Of a DNA stretch of 64,000 nt, positions 36,825 through 49,616 are shown in pieces. Every line of letters begins with the position of its first letter. The stretch's first letter is position 1. A model generated the notes under the pieces. It did not search any database and was not told the DNA's origin. It saw only the letters and a program-made list of their open reading frames with translations. Source of the DNA: Pyrocephalus nanus (lineage: Eukaryota; Chordata; Aves; Passeriformes; Tyrannidae); contig CM076280.1 in the NCBI GenBank assembly GCA_038380795.1, positions 4,079,501-4,143,500 of the forward strand. Direction: 5' to 3'. The position numbers and the translations under genes are program-made.

Positions 36825-37240
36825 GAATCTCACAGTGCTTTGGCTTGGAAGAAACCTTAAAATTCATCCAATTCCACCCCCTGCCATGCGCAGGGACACC
36901 TTCCACCAGCCCAGGTTGCTCCAAGCCCTGTCCTGGACACTCCCAGGGATGGGGCAGCCACAGCTTCTCTGGGCACCCTGTGCCAGGGCCTCCCCACCCT
37001 CCCAGGGAGGAATTTATTCCCAGTATCCCATCTATCCCTGCCCTCTGGCAGTTTGAAGCCATTCCTTGTGTGCTGTCCCTCCATCCCTTGTCCCAAGTCC
37101 CTCTCCAGCTCTCCTGGAGCCCTTTAGGCTCTGGAAGGGGCTCTCAGGTCTCCCTGGAGCCTTCTCTTCTCCAGTGAACCCCCCCAGCTCTCCCAGCCTG
37201 GCCCCAGAGCAGAGGGGCTCCAGCCCTGGGATCAGCCCAG
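36825..37240 (-). mobile_element. CR1 LINE fragment (3' end), about 415 bp
   Basis: On the plus strand the copy starts with a degraded tail (AATCTCACAGTGCTTTGGCT) and continues through CACCTTCCACCAGCCCAGGT, GCCACAGCTTCTCTGGGCAC, AGGGCCTCCCCACCCTCCCA and GTTTGAAGCCATTCC to CTTCTCTTCTCCAGTGAACC. It is 5'-truncated. Confidence 0.93.
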
Positions 37241-39920
37241 CAGAGAAGGATGGTGGTTGAGGGAGATGCATTCACACACACCTGCTTGTTCTGCACACAA
37301 ACATCTGCTCCTCCCTTTCCCTGCTTGGTTCCAGTTCTTACACTGATGTTTCATTCCAAAGCACTTTTCCACGGTGAGAACAGATAAGATGCACTTCTTA
37401 AAACAGGAACTTTCTCTCCAGATCCTGACAGAGCTTTTCTCAAGGCAGCACTCAGAGTGAGCTATTTGTTCCATAATTAACCATTTCAGAGACTGCTGTC
37501 TAGACCTGGTCTGGCAATTCCCATTTCCTCGCAGAGTTAATGGAGCTGCTCATGTATCACGTATCTTTTATTTCATTGTATTTCTTTAACCATGAAATTA
37601 AATCTCTTACCTCATTAAAGAAGAATCTGATGAAAGGCAGATCTGTTTCAGAGCCAGTTGCTACATTTACCACAATGGTAAAGGACTGCCTGACCTCCAG
37701 GTTGCTGTGGATTTAATGTGGGAGCCTACAATAACTTCAATGTTTTAACTAGGCAGGAAGAGGCTGAGAGGAAAGAGAGCACTCAGGAGCAAATTCTGCT
37801 CTTAAAGGGGTGTAAATCTAAAATAACTTCCCAGAAAAACAACAAAAAAACCCCAGTCATTACTCAGGTTTTGACGGGTGTAAATGAGTTTGGCTCCTAA
37901 ATGGCAGGTCAGAAGTTTGATGTCTTAGGCTGGAGGAGAGGAAGTGGTTAACGTTTCACTGCTCTGTAAAAATCCAACTGTGTCAATAGGCTGAATTCCA
38001 CCTGGAGACAGAAAGTTTCTAACTGTGGGCAAATTTGACATCAGAAATGCAAAAGGTGCAGCCTCCTAAATGGTATCAGGAAGCACAAGGCGAGACAGAA
38101 TACGCTGCTGGAATATTTTCTTTTTTTTTTTTTAACCTGCAGAATATGAAAAATGTGATGGTGGAAAACGGTGGCTCGGGGACCCCCAGGCCTCAGGGTG
38201 TGCAAATCTCAAATTCCTCCACAGGTTAAGAGGTCTGTTTGGAGAAATGTCAACAATGTGGGCCGTTCCACAAAGCTTTCTCCAAATGCCCCCATGTCAT
38301 TTTGGCTTGGAAAGCAGGCTGAGCACAGCAGGAGCCCCAGCTCTCCTCGGAGACTGGCTGAGCATCATTTAAATGGTTTCTTTCTGCTTGTTAACTGCAG
38401 GCTGCACAGGAGGATTGGAGGATGTAATAAATGTGATTATAACTTATTTATTTTTCTGTGAGGTTCATTGATGAGGGTTCCTGATCACACTCTCGTCTTG
38501 AAACTTCCAAACCAGCAACTTCCATCCTTCAGACGAGATGGGCAAAGGTTATGAAGTGCCACCAGCAGTGTCATGGGAGTGCACACCAACACATTAAAAA
38601 AACACTTGGCTCTTATTATGACTCGGATAGTCACGAATTATCACATCATAGGACTTAAACAGCTGTCCCTCTCACCAGCCCATGGCAGATATTATCCACA
38701 AAAATTATGTTTGCTGGGAAAAAACGCCTAAAATCAAAATGGAAGTATTAAGGAGGCCATAGAAATCAACATTTCTCTCATCCTCAGGACCCACAGCTCA
38801 CTCAGCTCCCCTGGACCCTTGTCCCTAGGGTAAGCCTGTCCAGCACAACAGACACTAAAGTGCTGCCAAAATCTGGTTGGAGAAACTTCTTACCTCTCTC
38901 ATCCGACACTCTTTGCACAGCCAGACCCCTCTGATTCCCTCATACCTGTAGTGGAAATATCTCCTCACCCAGCCTGAATTTTAGATCCAGCGGAAGGCTC
39001 ACAAACACCTTGTAAAGATGTTTTCTCCTGCTTCATAAACTCCTCCTGTATCACACACAGCTCTTGCAAACAGCTCTAAAAAACATGTCACGTGGTTTGA
39101 CATCCAGACAAAGTGCAATTTGGAAATTGTGAAAGCATCTTATGCCAACTGGTTCTAGGCTGGAGGGCAGAGGCATCAGCGGGTGTGAAGGCACAGAAAA
39201 GCAACTTTCCATACAGACTGTTTGCTAACAGGTTGTCTCCCATCACAGGTGACACTGCAGGTGTGTTCCAGAGTCCCAGGACAGTTCTGAAGCCCTGTTT
39301 GAGCACCACAGAATTAAAAGGTTTATATGCCTGTAGGTGAGCCAAGCTTAAACTGCTATGACAGCACTGACCTGCAGTACAGACATACCCAAAGGGGCCA
39401 TGTAAGAGTCTGGCTCTTTCAAATAAAAATAGAAAATAAAAGGTAAAGATACTTGCCAAATACCTGAGACTCGCAGCAAATTAAATATCTTCTGGGGTGA
39501 TTTTTGGCCTGTGCTTTCCCCTTTTGACAGAGGCTCAGGCTGCACCTGAGCAGGTGTTACAGTGCAGGACAGCCCTGCACCGGTCACACAGTCCTGTCTG
39601 ACTTTCCTCAGCAAGACATCCAGGGATTTTCCATTTTCCAAGGATCCGTTTCCCAGGATCATTCCTGCCTGGCTGTAGTGACTTCCCTGGAGTTACTGAG
39701 CACTTTCAAACACACTTCAAGCACAAAAGAAAGGAACGTGACAGCTGAATTGGAGACTGCTAATAAATATGCTAATAAATATGCATGCTTTTTTGTAAAG
39801 CTCTGCACAGATTTGTAAAACTCATCCCTTTGTACCAGTTAGGAGAAGAAAATAAATAAGAGTAGCATAATTTTATTAAGAATCTTTGCTGAGAAAAATT
39901 TGCAGAGACTTTGAAACTCT
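37241..39920. other. TNC upstream flank, no gene seen (37.2-39.9 kb)
   Basis: AT-rich non-coding DNA with a short T run near 38,120 and a duplicated TGCTAATAAATA near 39,758-39,784. I recognise no exon or mobile element. Confidence 0.65.
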
Positions 39921-40320
39921 CTGGCCCTTGGAAAGAGTCTCTCTCCATCTTCCTTTAAGGTTCCCTTCATGTCCTGGAAGGCCACAATCAGGTCACCCCA
40001 AAGCTTCTCTTCTCCAGGCTGAACAATCCCAGCTCTCCCAGCCTTTCCTCCCAGCAGAGCTGCTCCATCCTCTGATCCTCTTGGTGCCTCCTCTGGCCTC
40101 TCTCCAGCAGCTCCCTGTCCTTGCTGTGCTGTTCTGGAGGCAGCTCTGCAGGGTGGTCTCACCTGAGGGGGCAGAGGGGCAGAATCCCCCCCTCCCCTGC
40201 TGCCCACGCTGTGGGATCAGCCCAGGATTTCTGGGTAGGGTTTTCTGGGCTGGGTTGTGTTCAGCCTTTCCCCCATCAGCACCCCCAGATCCTTCTCTCC
40301 AGGGCTGCTCTCCCCCAGTG
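39921..40320 (-). mobile_element. CR1 LINE fragment lacking its 3' terminus, about 400 bp
   Basis: CR1 blocks in minus orientation: GTCCTGGAAGGCCACAATCA, GCTTCTCTTCTCCAGGCTGA, CTCCCAGCAGAGCTGCTCCA and CTCCAGCAGCTCCCTGTCCT. They extend into the further upstream part ending AGGGCTGCTCTCCCCCAGTG. The terminal tail and first 200 or so bases of the usual 3' UTR are missing, so this insert is broken at its 3' side. Confidence 0.9.
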
Positions 40321-42510
40321 GTGATCCTTCAGTGACTCTCTAACTCACTAAAATATCAAATATTCTTGATAATCATGGCTTTGGCTCCCATTGTCACCGT
40401 CTGGCCAGCACTTAATACAAACCAGTATCTGACAGACAGTTTTGTACTATCTTCAGTTCAGAGTTTTTTGCAATAAAGAAGGGGGATGAGAGATTTAATT
40501 GTTCCTACACTCCAAAGCAGGATAAATCCTGGTGGTGTGTTGCTCAGTGTCACTGTGTTAAGCAGCAGCAAGCAAAGTGATCTCACCAAAGGCACCAAGT
40601 CCGTTTCTTGGAGATATTTGGATGCAAAGGCTTTGTGGGGGACTGATTTCACTTGGTAGGAATCCCAGCTGTAAACAGATTAGCAAATTCTTGTGACAGA
40701 CAGCGAGCCCTCCGTGAGAGTGTTTATCACCGACTTCCACAGGCAGGGACGGGCCAAACCCACCATCCTGAGACACCATCAGTGAGTGGAGACTTCCAGG
40801 AACCACAGTCTGCTCAGGAAGGTGCCACAGGACAGGCTGGGAACTGGAAGGTGGCTGTGGGGGGTGACATTCTTTCCAGGCTCTCATTGCAAGAGTCAAG
40901 TCTGGAAGCCAGAGGACAGCAAGCCAAGGAGCTCAACACATCTGGGTCTGCAGAGGTGTCTGCCAGAAGAGCCTGACAAATGGATCTGTGCCCACAAACC
41001 AGGCCCCTGAGGTGCCAGGATGCAACTGTGTGAGTGAAGATGTTTGGTTTGAGCTCTATCTTCAGATTATTGTGGCTGTTTTAGCCCTCATTAAGATATC
41101 AAAGTATGAGAGTTGGAAATACTTGTAGAGATAATTTCATAAAGGAGAAAGAATAAGTATTCCCTGACACAAACCTTCTTCTCGGTATAACAAACCACAT
41201 AAGATCCTTTTTTTTTTTTTTGATAAGTCAGGTCTAAGTTTGGAGGTTGAACCTGAAAAACTGTGAATTGTACATTAATACTGCTCTTTGCTTTTCCAAA
41301 ATCCTCTCCCTGATGCCCACAGTGCCTGTCCAAGTGACACAGAGAAGGTTTCATGCAGTGGCAGAGCCAGAAGCAGCCAGATCTCCCTGCACCCAGGAGG
41401 ATCCTCAGCCAAACCAAACCCTTCGTCACTTCACAAGGCTGCAGTGGAATGTGTGGCTTCTGGGAAAGGCAGAACTAGAAGGAAACTTGCTTTGGAATGG
41501 ACATAGCTGGGAAAAAAAAAAACAGTTTCAGCTTTTCAGAAAGGAAAAAAACCCAGCAGCCTTTTCCCCAACTTTTAATTAAAAGGTTATTTTTTCCTAA
41601 TGACTCATGATAACAGTCAGACCCTGAGCTTGCAGACACACACTGAAGTGACTGCAAGCACCTCATGGAATCTGTTTCATTAATGTCAGATTGGCTCACT
41701 GGGCCCACAAGCATGAGGTTGAATGAAGCTCATGGGTTATTAGAGCCAGCAGGGAACAAAAACACCACTGAAACCAAACTTCTGCCTACTTCTTCTGATA
41801 TTTTAGTACATGATGATCAATACAGGGATAATTCTAGGCCTGAAATGAGCATCTGCACCTCTGCAGAGCCCTTTGCCTGTCCAGAGCTTAAGAAGGGTAT
41901 CAGAAATCTGATGAAGAACATATAAATTTCATTGGCCCCAGTTGTGCCCCACGAGGCCCAGTCATGTTTGCCCTTTTCATTCTTATTAACAGTGCATTCC
42001 CTACCAATGATGGCCCTGTTCATAAATATTTACAACAACTGGCTGAATGAAATCATGCTTTATTCCATCCACCCATCTACACTTAAGCGTGTCAGAGAGC
42101 CTAAACTCTTGCACTGCCAAATCCAGAGGCTTCATGAAATACAAAGCACTGTGCTCAAAGAGAGTTCAGCCAATTTTCATCAGCTGCAGATCTGCTTTTG
42201 TATATATTTTACATTTAGGACCTCCTGACATCACTTGTTGTGCTTGGGTGTGCTGGGAGATATCCAGCCTACCTGTTTTGTCTGGTCTGGTTGCTAAGGT
42301 TTCTCCTGGTTTAGTTAGGAAGTCCCTCCTGAACTTCAGAACCTTCAGGGCTTCACACACCCTCTCAAACTGCTCCCTAAATCCCTCAGCCTCACTGTGC
42401 TTCCTGTGTCTGATTTGCCAACCTCATCCATAAGGATGGGGATGGGCTCTGTGGTCTGTTCTTTCCCACCCCAGTGTGTGATAAATTCAGCCCCAGAAGC
42501 TGTGTCAGGG
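40321..42510. other. TNC upstream flank, no gene seen (40.3-42.5 kb)
   Basis: Mixed-composition non-coding DNA with a poly(T) run near 41,210. Open frames here are short and do not resemble a known protein. Confidence 0.65.
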
Positions 42511-42738
42511 AGGTTTTGGTTGGATCTCAGGGAAAGGTTCTTCCCCCAGAGGGTGGTTGGCACTGAACAGGCTCCCCAGGGCAGTGGGCACAGCCCCAAG
42601 GCTGCCAGAGCTCCAGGAGGGTTTGGATGATCCTCTGGGGCACAGGGGGTGACTCTTAGGGATGATCCTGTGCAGGGCTGAGGGTTGAACTGATGATCCT
42701 TGTGGGTCCCTTCTAAAATTCAGCATATTCTGTGATAC
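42511..42738 (+). mobile_element. CR1 LINE 3' fragment, variant subfamily
   Basis: Same CR1 branch as the copy at 28.5 kb: TTGGATCTCAGGGAAAGGTT, CTTCCCCCAGAGGGTGGTTG, CAGGCTCCCCAGGGCAGTGG, TGATGATCCTTGTGGGTCCC and the tail CATATTCTGTGATAC. It keeps the CAGGCTCCCC block that the 28.5 kb copy has lost. Confidence 0.92.
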
Positions 42739-45700
42739 AAACCATGATAAATCTCAGCCCTCTGACAGCTCTTATTCCACTATATTTGTACAGATTCAGT
42801 TGGTCCTTTCTCCAAGTGCACAGTTCAAGCACAGAACACCACACTGGATTTGGCTTTTTTGTCCCAGGGCTTTGAGGTTTTCCCACAGATTATTTACAGA
42901 CTGAAGGAAATTGTAAGATGGGAAGAGGAAGGCTCTAAATACACTCTCATTTCATCTTCCTCACAGGGAAAACCCAGACCTTTGATCCCATCACTGATTC
43001 TACTGCAGTAGCAACAGGCCAGTTTTTTCCTTACAGTATCTCTTTAGAGACAAGGCTCTACCCTTCCCAGTGTTGCTCTGTATTTCTATTTACTAGTAAG
43101 ACTGGATTTTTTCTTTAAATACAGCTATTAAATATAAATAGACTCATGTAATTTCAGCAGCTTTTCTAGTTGTTGCTTTTTTTTTGGCGTTCCTGCCCAC
43201 TGGCCACTGAAATTGCAGTTTAATGAAGGTTTTGGCTTTGTTGCATTTACCCTCATTGATTCTGAAAATACAAAATAAAGCTTCAGCTTGTTGGATCTCA
43301 GTTTGAAGTGTGACACAATGTTCTATTTCACAATATTCAGAGACTAGGGGGGAAAAAAGAGAAATCGAAAAAGTGCCGAGCTCTCAAAAAGATCAGCGTT
43401 GGAATTCACCGAACCAAATATGCTGCTTTTCCAAGGAAAAGCTTTGCCCTAAACAAGGCTGCTCATTTTAATGTGCATATATCCCTTGCCTTATCTTGTC
43501 TTTCAGATAAAGGTAATTATTTGTTATTCCCTGTAGTGGCAATGCAGCTTCCAGGGATTTAGATGAAAGGGCCCTCAGAGGATGGCACTCTACACCTCCA
43601 GTTTACAGATTTTATACATTTCAGCTTTAGTTGTGGTTTCTTTGTTGCTTTTCCTTGTTAAATCAAAAGGGGGGGTGAAAAATCAATAAAAAAGAATATA
43701 TTAAATATGATCAAAGTTCAGGACGAGGAGGAGGAGAGACAGCCTTGTAATAAATGCCCTGATAACCCCCAACAGACACAGACAAATCATCTCATATTCT
43801 CTGTGCCTGAGTTTCCTCATCCACTGATACCTCTCCATCCTTTATTTCTTCCAACTTTTCTGGTCCCCTGCACATAACACAACAGATAAAAACAGGGGCT
43901 GTTCTAAGACAAATACCAGGTAAAATCAATGCACCTGAGGACAAAATTTGACCAAGGGTGTTGAGTGCATTGCCCCCTCCCCCCAGGTATAAATCAGAAT
44001 TAAGTTCAGTGTCAAAAAGAAAGCATCCCCTACGTAAACCCACATTTTCCACAAACCTGGAGTGCAGTGGCATATTCACAAATGATATTAAAGGCAGGAT
44101 GACACTGACTGAACATGTGATTCCAGCCTATGTTGGAATAGCTCCTCAATGTCCAGCTACTGTGAGGAATATTTATGAGGCATTCTGAGATGGGTTAAAG
44201 AGCCAAGGAGGAGGAGGAGGAGGAGGCAGCAAACCAGCTGGCCTATCACAGCTTCTCCATCGCTTTCCTGTCCCTATTTGGAGGGAATGTGAGCTTCCCA
44301 AACATCTGTAGGAGAAGCTATAGATCCTAAACCTCCGAGCTCTCACCCACTGCCCTCCCAGACACAAACTGGTGGGAACCCAGTCACTGCAGGACCTGCT
44401 GAGTCTGTTCTTTGCTCTGCAGTGTTTAAAACTGCTGCAAGGAAGCCCAGGGGATGTTAAGCAGAGCTGTTCCTTTCCTGTCAAAACGTGTAAACATGAA
44501 CAAATATGGGGCCTGTCTGGAGAACATCAAAGTCAGGTAACACTTAGCCCAGTGCAACACCCCATAGCTGAGGGGGATGGAGTGTGAAAGAGTCCTTGTC
44601 TTGCATAGCTGCTGGGGAACGTCACCAGCCCGGGGTTGGAGCATGTGTTTCCACACCCTGAACCTCAAGTCCTTCCTCTTCTATCTGCCTGGAGCCAGAC
44701 TGTGTCAACCTTTTGTTTGCTTTCAAGTGTCTTGTCCTGCTTTCCTTGCGGCGTCCCACGCCCCGAGTGCCAGATGCTGCTCGTCCAGCGCTGACTGGAT
44801 GTGTGTTCTGGCCTCGTGGAGCGTGGAGGAATCATTCCTTTAGTGTCACACAGAACAGAGACAAATGATGTGGCCACACAGTCCTCCCAGACTGTGTGGG
44901 TATCCACACAGAAACATCTGCTGCTGTCTCTGCCACTGCCACTCCAGCCTCCAAACACAGACTCGCTCTGCTCTCTGAATTGCACAGATATGGAATTGTG
45001 GGGCAATTTCGTCTGTTAAAAAATCCATGAATAATCAGATTACAAGTCCTGTGTTTATAGACTGTTTATGTGAGGAAGATCCCACAAGAAAAATCTCTGC
45101 TTGGATCTGAACTTTAGAAGGATATGACATCCTATAGGCCAAGTGTGCTGCACATGGATTTGTATTCGGGGCCAGGTCTCTGCTCTGATGCAGCACAGCA
45201 GATTTTGGTGAAGTCATGCTGAGTAACAAGCTCATCTTCCCTCATTAGTTCATCCTTTTGGGTTGCCCTTGCTATTTTAAAAGACCTGCCTGGGGTTTCC
45301 CATACCAAAGCTGACCTCCAGGCTGCCCTTTCTCTGTGATGACACAATGATCTCTAATTGCAAGCCCTTGAGAAAATCTTGTAAGAACATCGTAGACCAT
45401 TTTTGATTGGCCTTCCCCAGCTCAGGTTCAAAACAGTAGGCTGAGTGATTCAGCTGCAAAAATCAGCTAGAACACCACACAGCTTGTAATTATAACAGAA
45501 AACCTGGATCCACAAACCACATCTTCCGTCCAGATGGGGAATTCCTTCCCTAAAAAGCTTCCTTTAAAGTGTAGACTGAATGTTACTTTATAAGAGAGGG
45601 AACAAACTGCTTTCCTTTAATTCTCTCTAGAAATAAATTAATTTTCCCCCACAGTTTTGGTGGGTTGCTGCACCTATAGCAGGTGTGGCTGGAGATCAGT

Positions 45701-46040
45701 AATGTTATTAATCCTCTGCAGAGGTCCAGACTCTCTGACTGAAGACTCAGGCTCTCTACAGATCCCACAATTCCTCTAGGGGCAGGATGGACAGAAAAAA
45801 TCACCTTAGATAAATTTTTTCAAAGCTCTGTTAGAAGAGCTGGATCTCCTCCCACAGAAATAAGTGTTTTCCTTTATCACTTACTCTTCTGGGAATGAAG
45901 AATGCTTTCATCAGGACACAGAAAGGAAGGCTCTTCTTGCATCTTTTGTGGATCTTTCACTGGAGAGGTTGGACCACCAGAATAAACTCACTGAGAGACA
46001 ATTAATGATCTGTAATTCCATGTGCAAACCCCTCCTTCTT
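42739..46040. other. TNC upstream flank, no gene seen (42.7-46.0 kb)
   Basis: AT-rich non-coding DNA with one (GGA)n repeat at 44.2 kb. I see no exon I can support and no recognisable mobile element. Confidence 0.65.
44207..44226. repeat. (GGA)n microsatellite
   Basis: About six to seven GGA units on the plus strand. The antisense proline run it creates in an open frame is not meaningful. Confidence 0.9.
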
Positions 46041-46403
46041 TCAGCCTAGAGAAGAGAAGCTTTGGGGAGACCTAATTGTGGCCTTCCAGTGCCTGAAGGG
46101 AGCCTGAAAGAAAGATGGAGAGTATCGACAAGGATCTGGAGTGACAGGACAAGGGGGAATGGCTTCAAACTGCCAGAGGGCAGGGATAGATGGGGTATTG
46201 GGAAGGAATTCCTCCCTGTGAGGGTGGGGAAGCCCCGGCACAAGGTGAAGCTGTGGCTTCCCCATCCCTAGAAGTGTCCAAGGCCAGGTTGGATGGGGCT
46301 TGGAGCAGCCTGGGCTAGTGGAAGGTGTCCCTGGCAGGGGATTGGAATGAGATGATTTTTAAGGTCTCTTCCAACCCAAACCACTCTGGGAGTCACTGAT
46401 TCC
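46041..46403 (+). mobile_element. CR1 LINE fragment (3' end), about 360 bp
   Basis: Plus-orientation CR1 3' UTR from GCCTAGAGAAGAGAAGCTTT through GGCTTCAAACTGCCAGAGGG and CCAAGGCCAGGTTGGATGGG to the tail CTTCCAACCCAAACCACTCT. A short internal deletion removes the usual TTGCCCAGAG block before GAAGCTGTGGC. Confidence 0.93.
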
Positions 46404-49400
46404 AAGTCAATTTACATATAAGGGCAATGCTTGCAGTTCCCAAAACAGCAAAGCTGCCCTGGGACAGCCCAGCATTAAACCCAAACTGATCCTTCTCCAC
46501 ACCTCCTGGCACTTCAGGGCTGTTTTCACACAGATTCCAAGTTCCTTAACCAGAGCTGGGGCACGTGTGCCAGCTCAGAGCTCACTTGTACAGGTCCATG
46601 GTTACCTACTCCTTCCTGCACAGCCTTTTCCAGGCTTACCTCCATCCTGGACCTGCCTGGAGCCACTCAGAAGAAGATCCATAGGAGGATTTACTGCAAA
46701 AAGAAAATAAAAGAGAAGGAACTTTCCCAGCAGTAGTTATTCCCTGATGGAAGAGTTATTCCCTAGTCCTGAGCCGGTTTGCTCCCTGCTCTGCCCCAGC
46801 AACAAACTCCTTTTCCAGCTCTGCAGCTCTAGACTGGGTCACCCCACAAAACAACTTTCATCAAATCCTTGTGAAGGCATCAAGCCCCAGCTACACCAAA
46901 CCGAATTTTTTTTTGCTCTCTACGCAGCGAATTCCACCCCCCCTACAGATCCATGACCTAATTCAGTCTCAGAGGATCCGGCAGAAGCACAGGGAGCAAA
47001 ACCAGCGAACAATCTGGAATTATGGCACCGCATCCCTCACCCAGGACTTTAAGCCACTTCATCCCTGATATGTTTTTGTTACTCCAGACAGCTCTGCGTG
47101 TGATTTGTGGCACGAGGCGGCCACACAGGGCACGGCTGCTGCAAATGTTGTAGCAACAACTTAACAAATTCCTGTTCAGGGAGATCAAGGCAACATGACA
47201 TTTGCAGAGAGCAGGATTAAGCTGCTTTTGTGTGATGCTCCAGAAGGCTTAGGAGCTCTTGACAATTGTTTGGAAAAGAGTGACTTTTTTTTTTTTTTTT
47301 TTTCCTCTTCCCCTAGAAACAGATTCTTAAGGAATAAAGTGTGTTATCTCCTTGTACAAAAACCAGGCAGGCAGGAACGTCGCTGACGTTCCAGGATTCT
47401 TGATGACAGAGGCAGTAGCTGGAGGCAGATGCAATTTTGGGTGATTTTTGACTTCACATCTGTTGGTGGAACTCATGAAATCTTCAGGCAGGGCCTTCAG
47501 GTTTCATGGAGACAACTCTGCTTGATAGTGAGACAAAAAGCTGACTCTCTGCACCCCATTCTGTGAAAAAAAAGTACCTAATTAAGTTTTTCATCTTGCT
47601 GTGGAGCTCGTTCAGCTTCTTGATTTGAAAGACAGAACAGGCTGAATGAAAAGCTGTTGTTCATGTGTATTTTAGGAATCCCTTTCCTTCACAACCAGTT
47701 CCCTGACAGCTCCCCAGAACGTAGACTCCCAACATTTCTCATTAAAAGAAAGCAGCTTGGCTTCACTAAACATACCAGAAACAGGAAAACTAAGATCTAG
47801 GTATTTTAATTTTGACAGAATTTGGCCATCTCATACTAAAAAAACTCCTTTTAGTTTGTTGCTATTGATGTTTTTCCCAATAAAACTGATTTGATATCTA
47901 AAATCCTGGTGTTTTTATGTCACAGGATGGTTCATTCAGCTCATGTGCTGGGAAGGGCTCCACTTTGCCACCAGTGGGAACCATCCATCTAAAGCCAGTT
48001 AGTAGAAGAGAATTAACCAGCCTGACAGAGCAAGGGTGTACATAATTTATATTAAACAGTAATTGAAGTAAATTCAAACTTTTGAAATAAAAAATTGAGA
48101 TAGTTCTATCAAACTAAATAACATTACATCTACTTAAGGAATTACACACTCCCTGGTATTCCCACCACTCTCATGAGTGAAAGGCTGTAGAGGAATGTTG
48201 TGACCTGTCAGGTGGAAGGCAGTTGTTGTCCAACAGCCTCTGAAGGGAAATGCACTAAGAGATAACACTGCACTGATAGAAAATAGATGTGTCAGACTGG
48301 ACCAAAATATCCTGAATTTTCTTCATCTTTGTCTTTTTTCCATCTGACTCCCCACTTGAAACCTAAACGTCCTTCCAAGGGTTTAGTCTAAACCAGGTAC
48401 ATACACAAAGATTAATATATTCCTGCAATAAAAACTATATAATACAAACAATAAAGCATCAGAAGACATTTGTAACTACCAGCACAATCAACTCCTTAGT
48501 AGATTTGAAGTAAGCAATACCACAGCCTTTGGAACCAAAGCACACTGATGCAGATGGAAGCAGAGAGAAGCACTTTGATTCTGAATTGAACTTGCTGGAA
48601 ATTTCAGCCACGTTATTTCACCTGATCATTTTAATGTTTCCTGAATGCACAAATTCTGTTTTACCTACAATTTCTCTATTAAATTCTCTCATCTATAGAT
48701 CTCTAACCTATATAGATCACCGAGACAAACCAGATTTCCAAAGAAATTACGTGTCACAACATGAAATAACTCCATGTTGTAATAACTCACAGAATTCATT
48801 TACATCTTACAGTTTAGCTACATATTTCACAGAGAGCTCGAAGCACCATGAAGCAATTTATGAATCCCATGGAAAAGACCCCTCTGTTGGGCTGTTCTTC
48901 CTCCCTGCAAGGCAAGGGACCTTGTGAGAGAGCACGTCCAGGAGGTCTGTGCCAGACCACCTACTGCCCTGTTCAGCCCATGCCAGGAGCTGCCGGATGC
49001 CAAGTGGGCCAGTGGGTTTCTCTCCCCAGATGAACTGTTTGTGTCCTGGCAAGGGCAACAAGTTCAGCCCCAAGACAAAGGACCATTTCATTTCTCCTGC
49101 TTTCCTGTTCCACTTTTGTGGCTGCCTCTGAGTCTCTGTTGTTAAAAGCCAGTGATTAATTGAGCGCTGGGGAGCTGTCAGGATTATTTTTTTTTAACCA
49201 GTGGACTTTCCTCGACTCAGATGGTAAATACTTTGAGCTATCAGGGTTTTTTCCCCCTGAAATTTTAAGCTCCTGAGTGCACAGTTTCCTCCTGCTTCGG
49301 TTGGGTTTTAAGGTTAATTTTGTGTGGTTTTATTAAAGATTCTTTATCAGAATTTGCACTTGACGAATGCTCATGAAAACAGAGTGAGCCCTTGCAGTGG

Positions 49401-49529
49401 GTTAATGAGGCTACAGCCACTTTTCTCTCCCTAACGACAGTATTATCCAAAATAATTCCTTTTAATTCTGCAGAGAAGTGGCAAAATTAATTTCTGTGGC
49501 ATAAATTAAAGTCACATTAGTGCTGCTGC
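46404..49529. other. TNC upstream flank, no gene seen (46.4-49.5 kb)
   Basis: Non-coding DNA with a 19-base T run at 47.29 kb and a strongly AT-rich part at 48.0-48.8 kb. I recognise no exon. Confidence 0.65.
47285..47303. repeat. Poly(T) tract, 19 bp
   Basis: A run of 19 T on the plus strand. Confidence 0.95.
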
Positions 49530-49616
49530 AGTGTATCCCTGCCCGTGGTGGGGGGGGTTGGAACTGGGTGATCTTTAAGGTGCCTTCCAACCCAAACCAT
49601 TCTGTGGTTCTGTGCC
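49530..49616 (+). mobile_element. CR1 LINE 3' tail, about 85 bp
   Basis: GTGTATCCCTGCCCGTGGTG, GAACTGGGTGATCTTTAAGG and CTTCCAACCCAAACCATTCT are followed by a degenerate GTGGTTCTGTG tail. It is a very short, 5'-truncated copy. Confidence 0.92.

Noticed and set aside
39756..39786. Duplicated TGCTAATAAATA followed by TGCATGC
   Set aside because: A two-copy 13 bp repeat in AT-rich DNA is too short to separate from replication slippage.
44173..44484. Proline-run protein on the minus strand
   Set aside because: The proline run is the antisense of the (GGA)n microsatellite.
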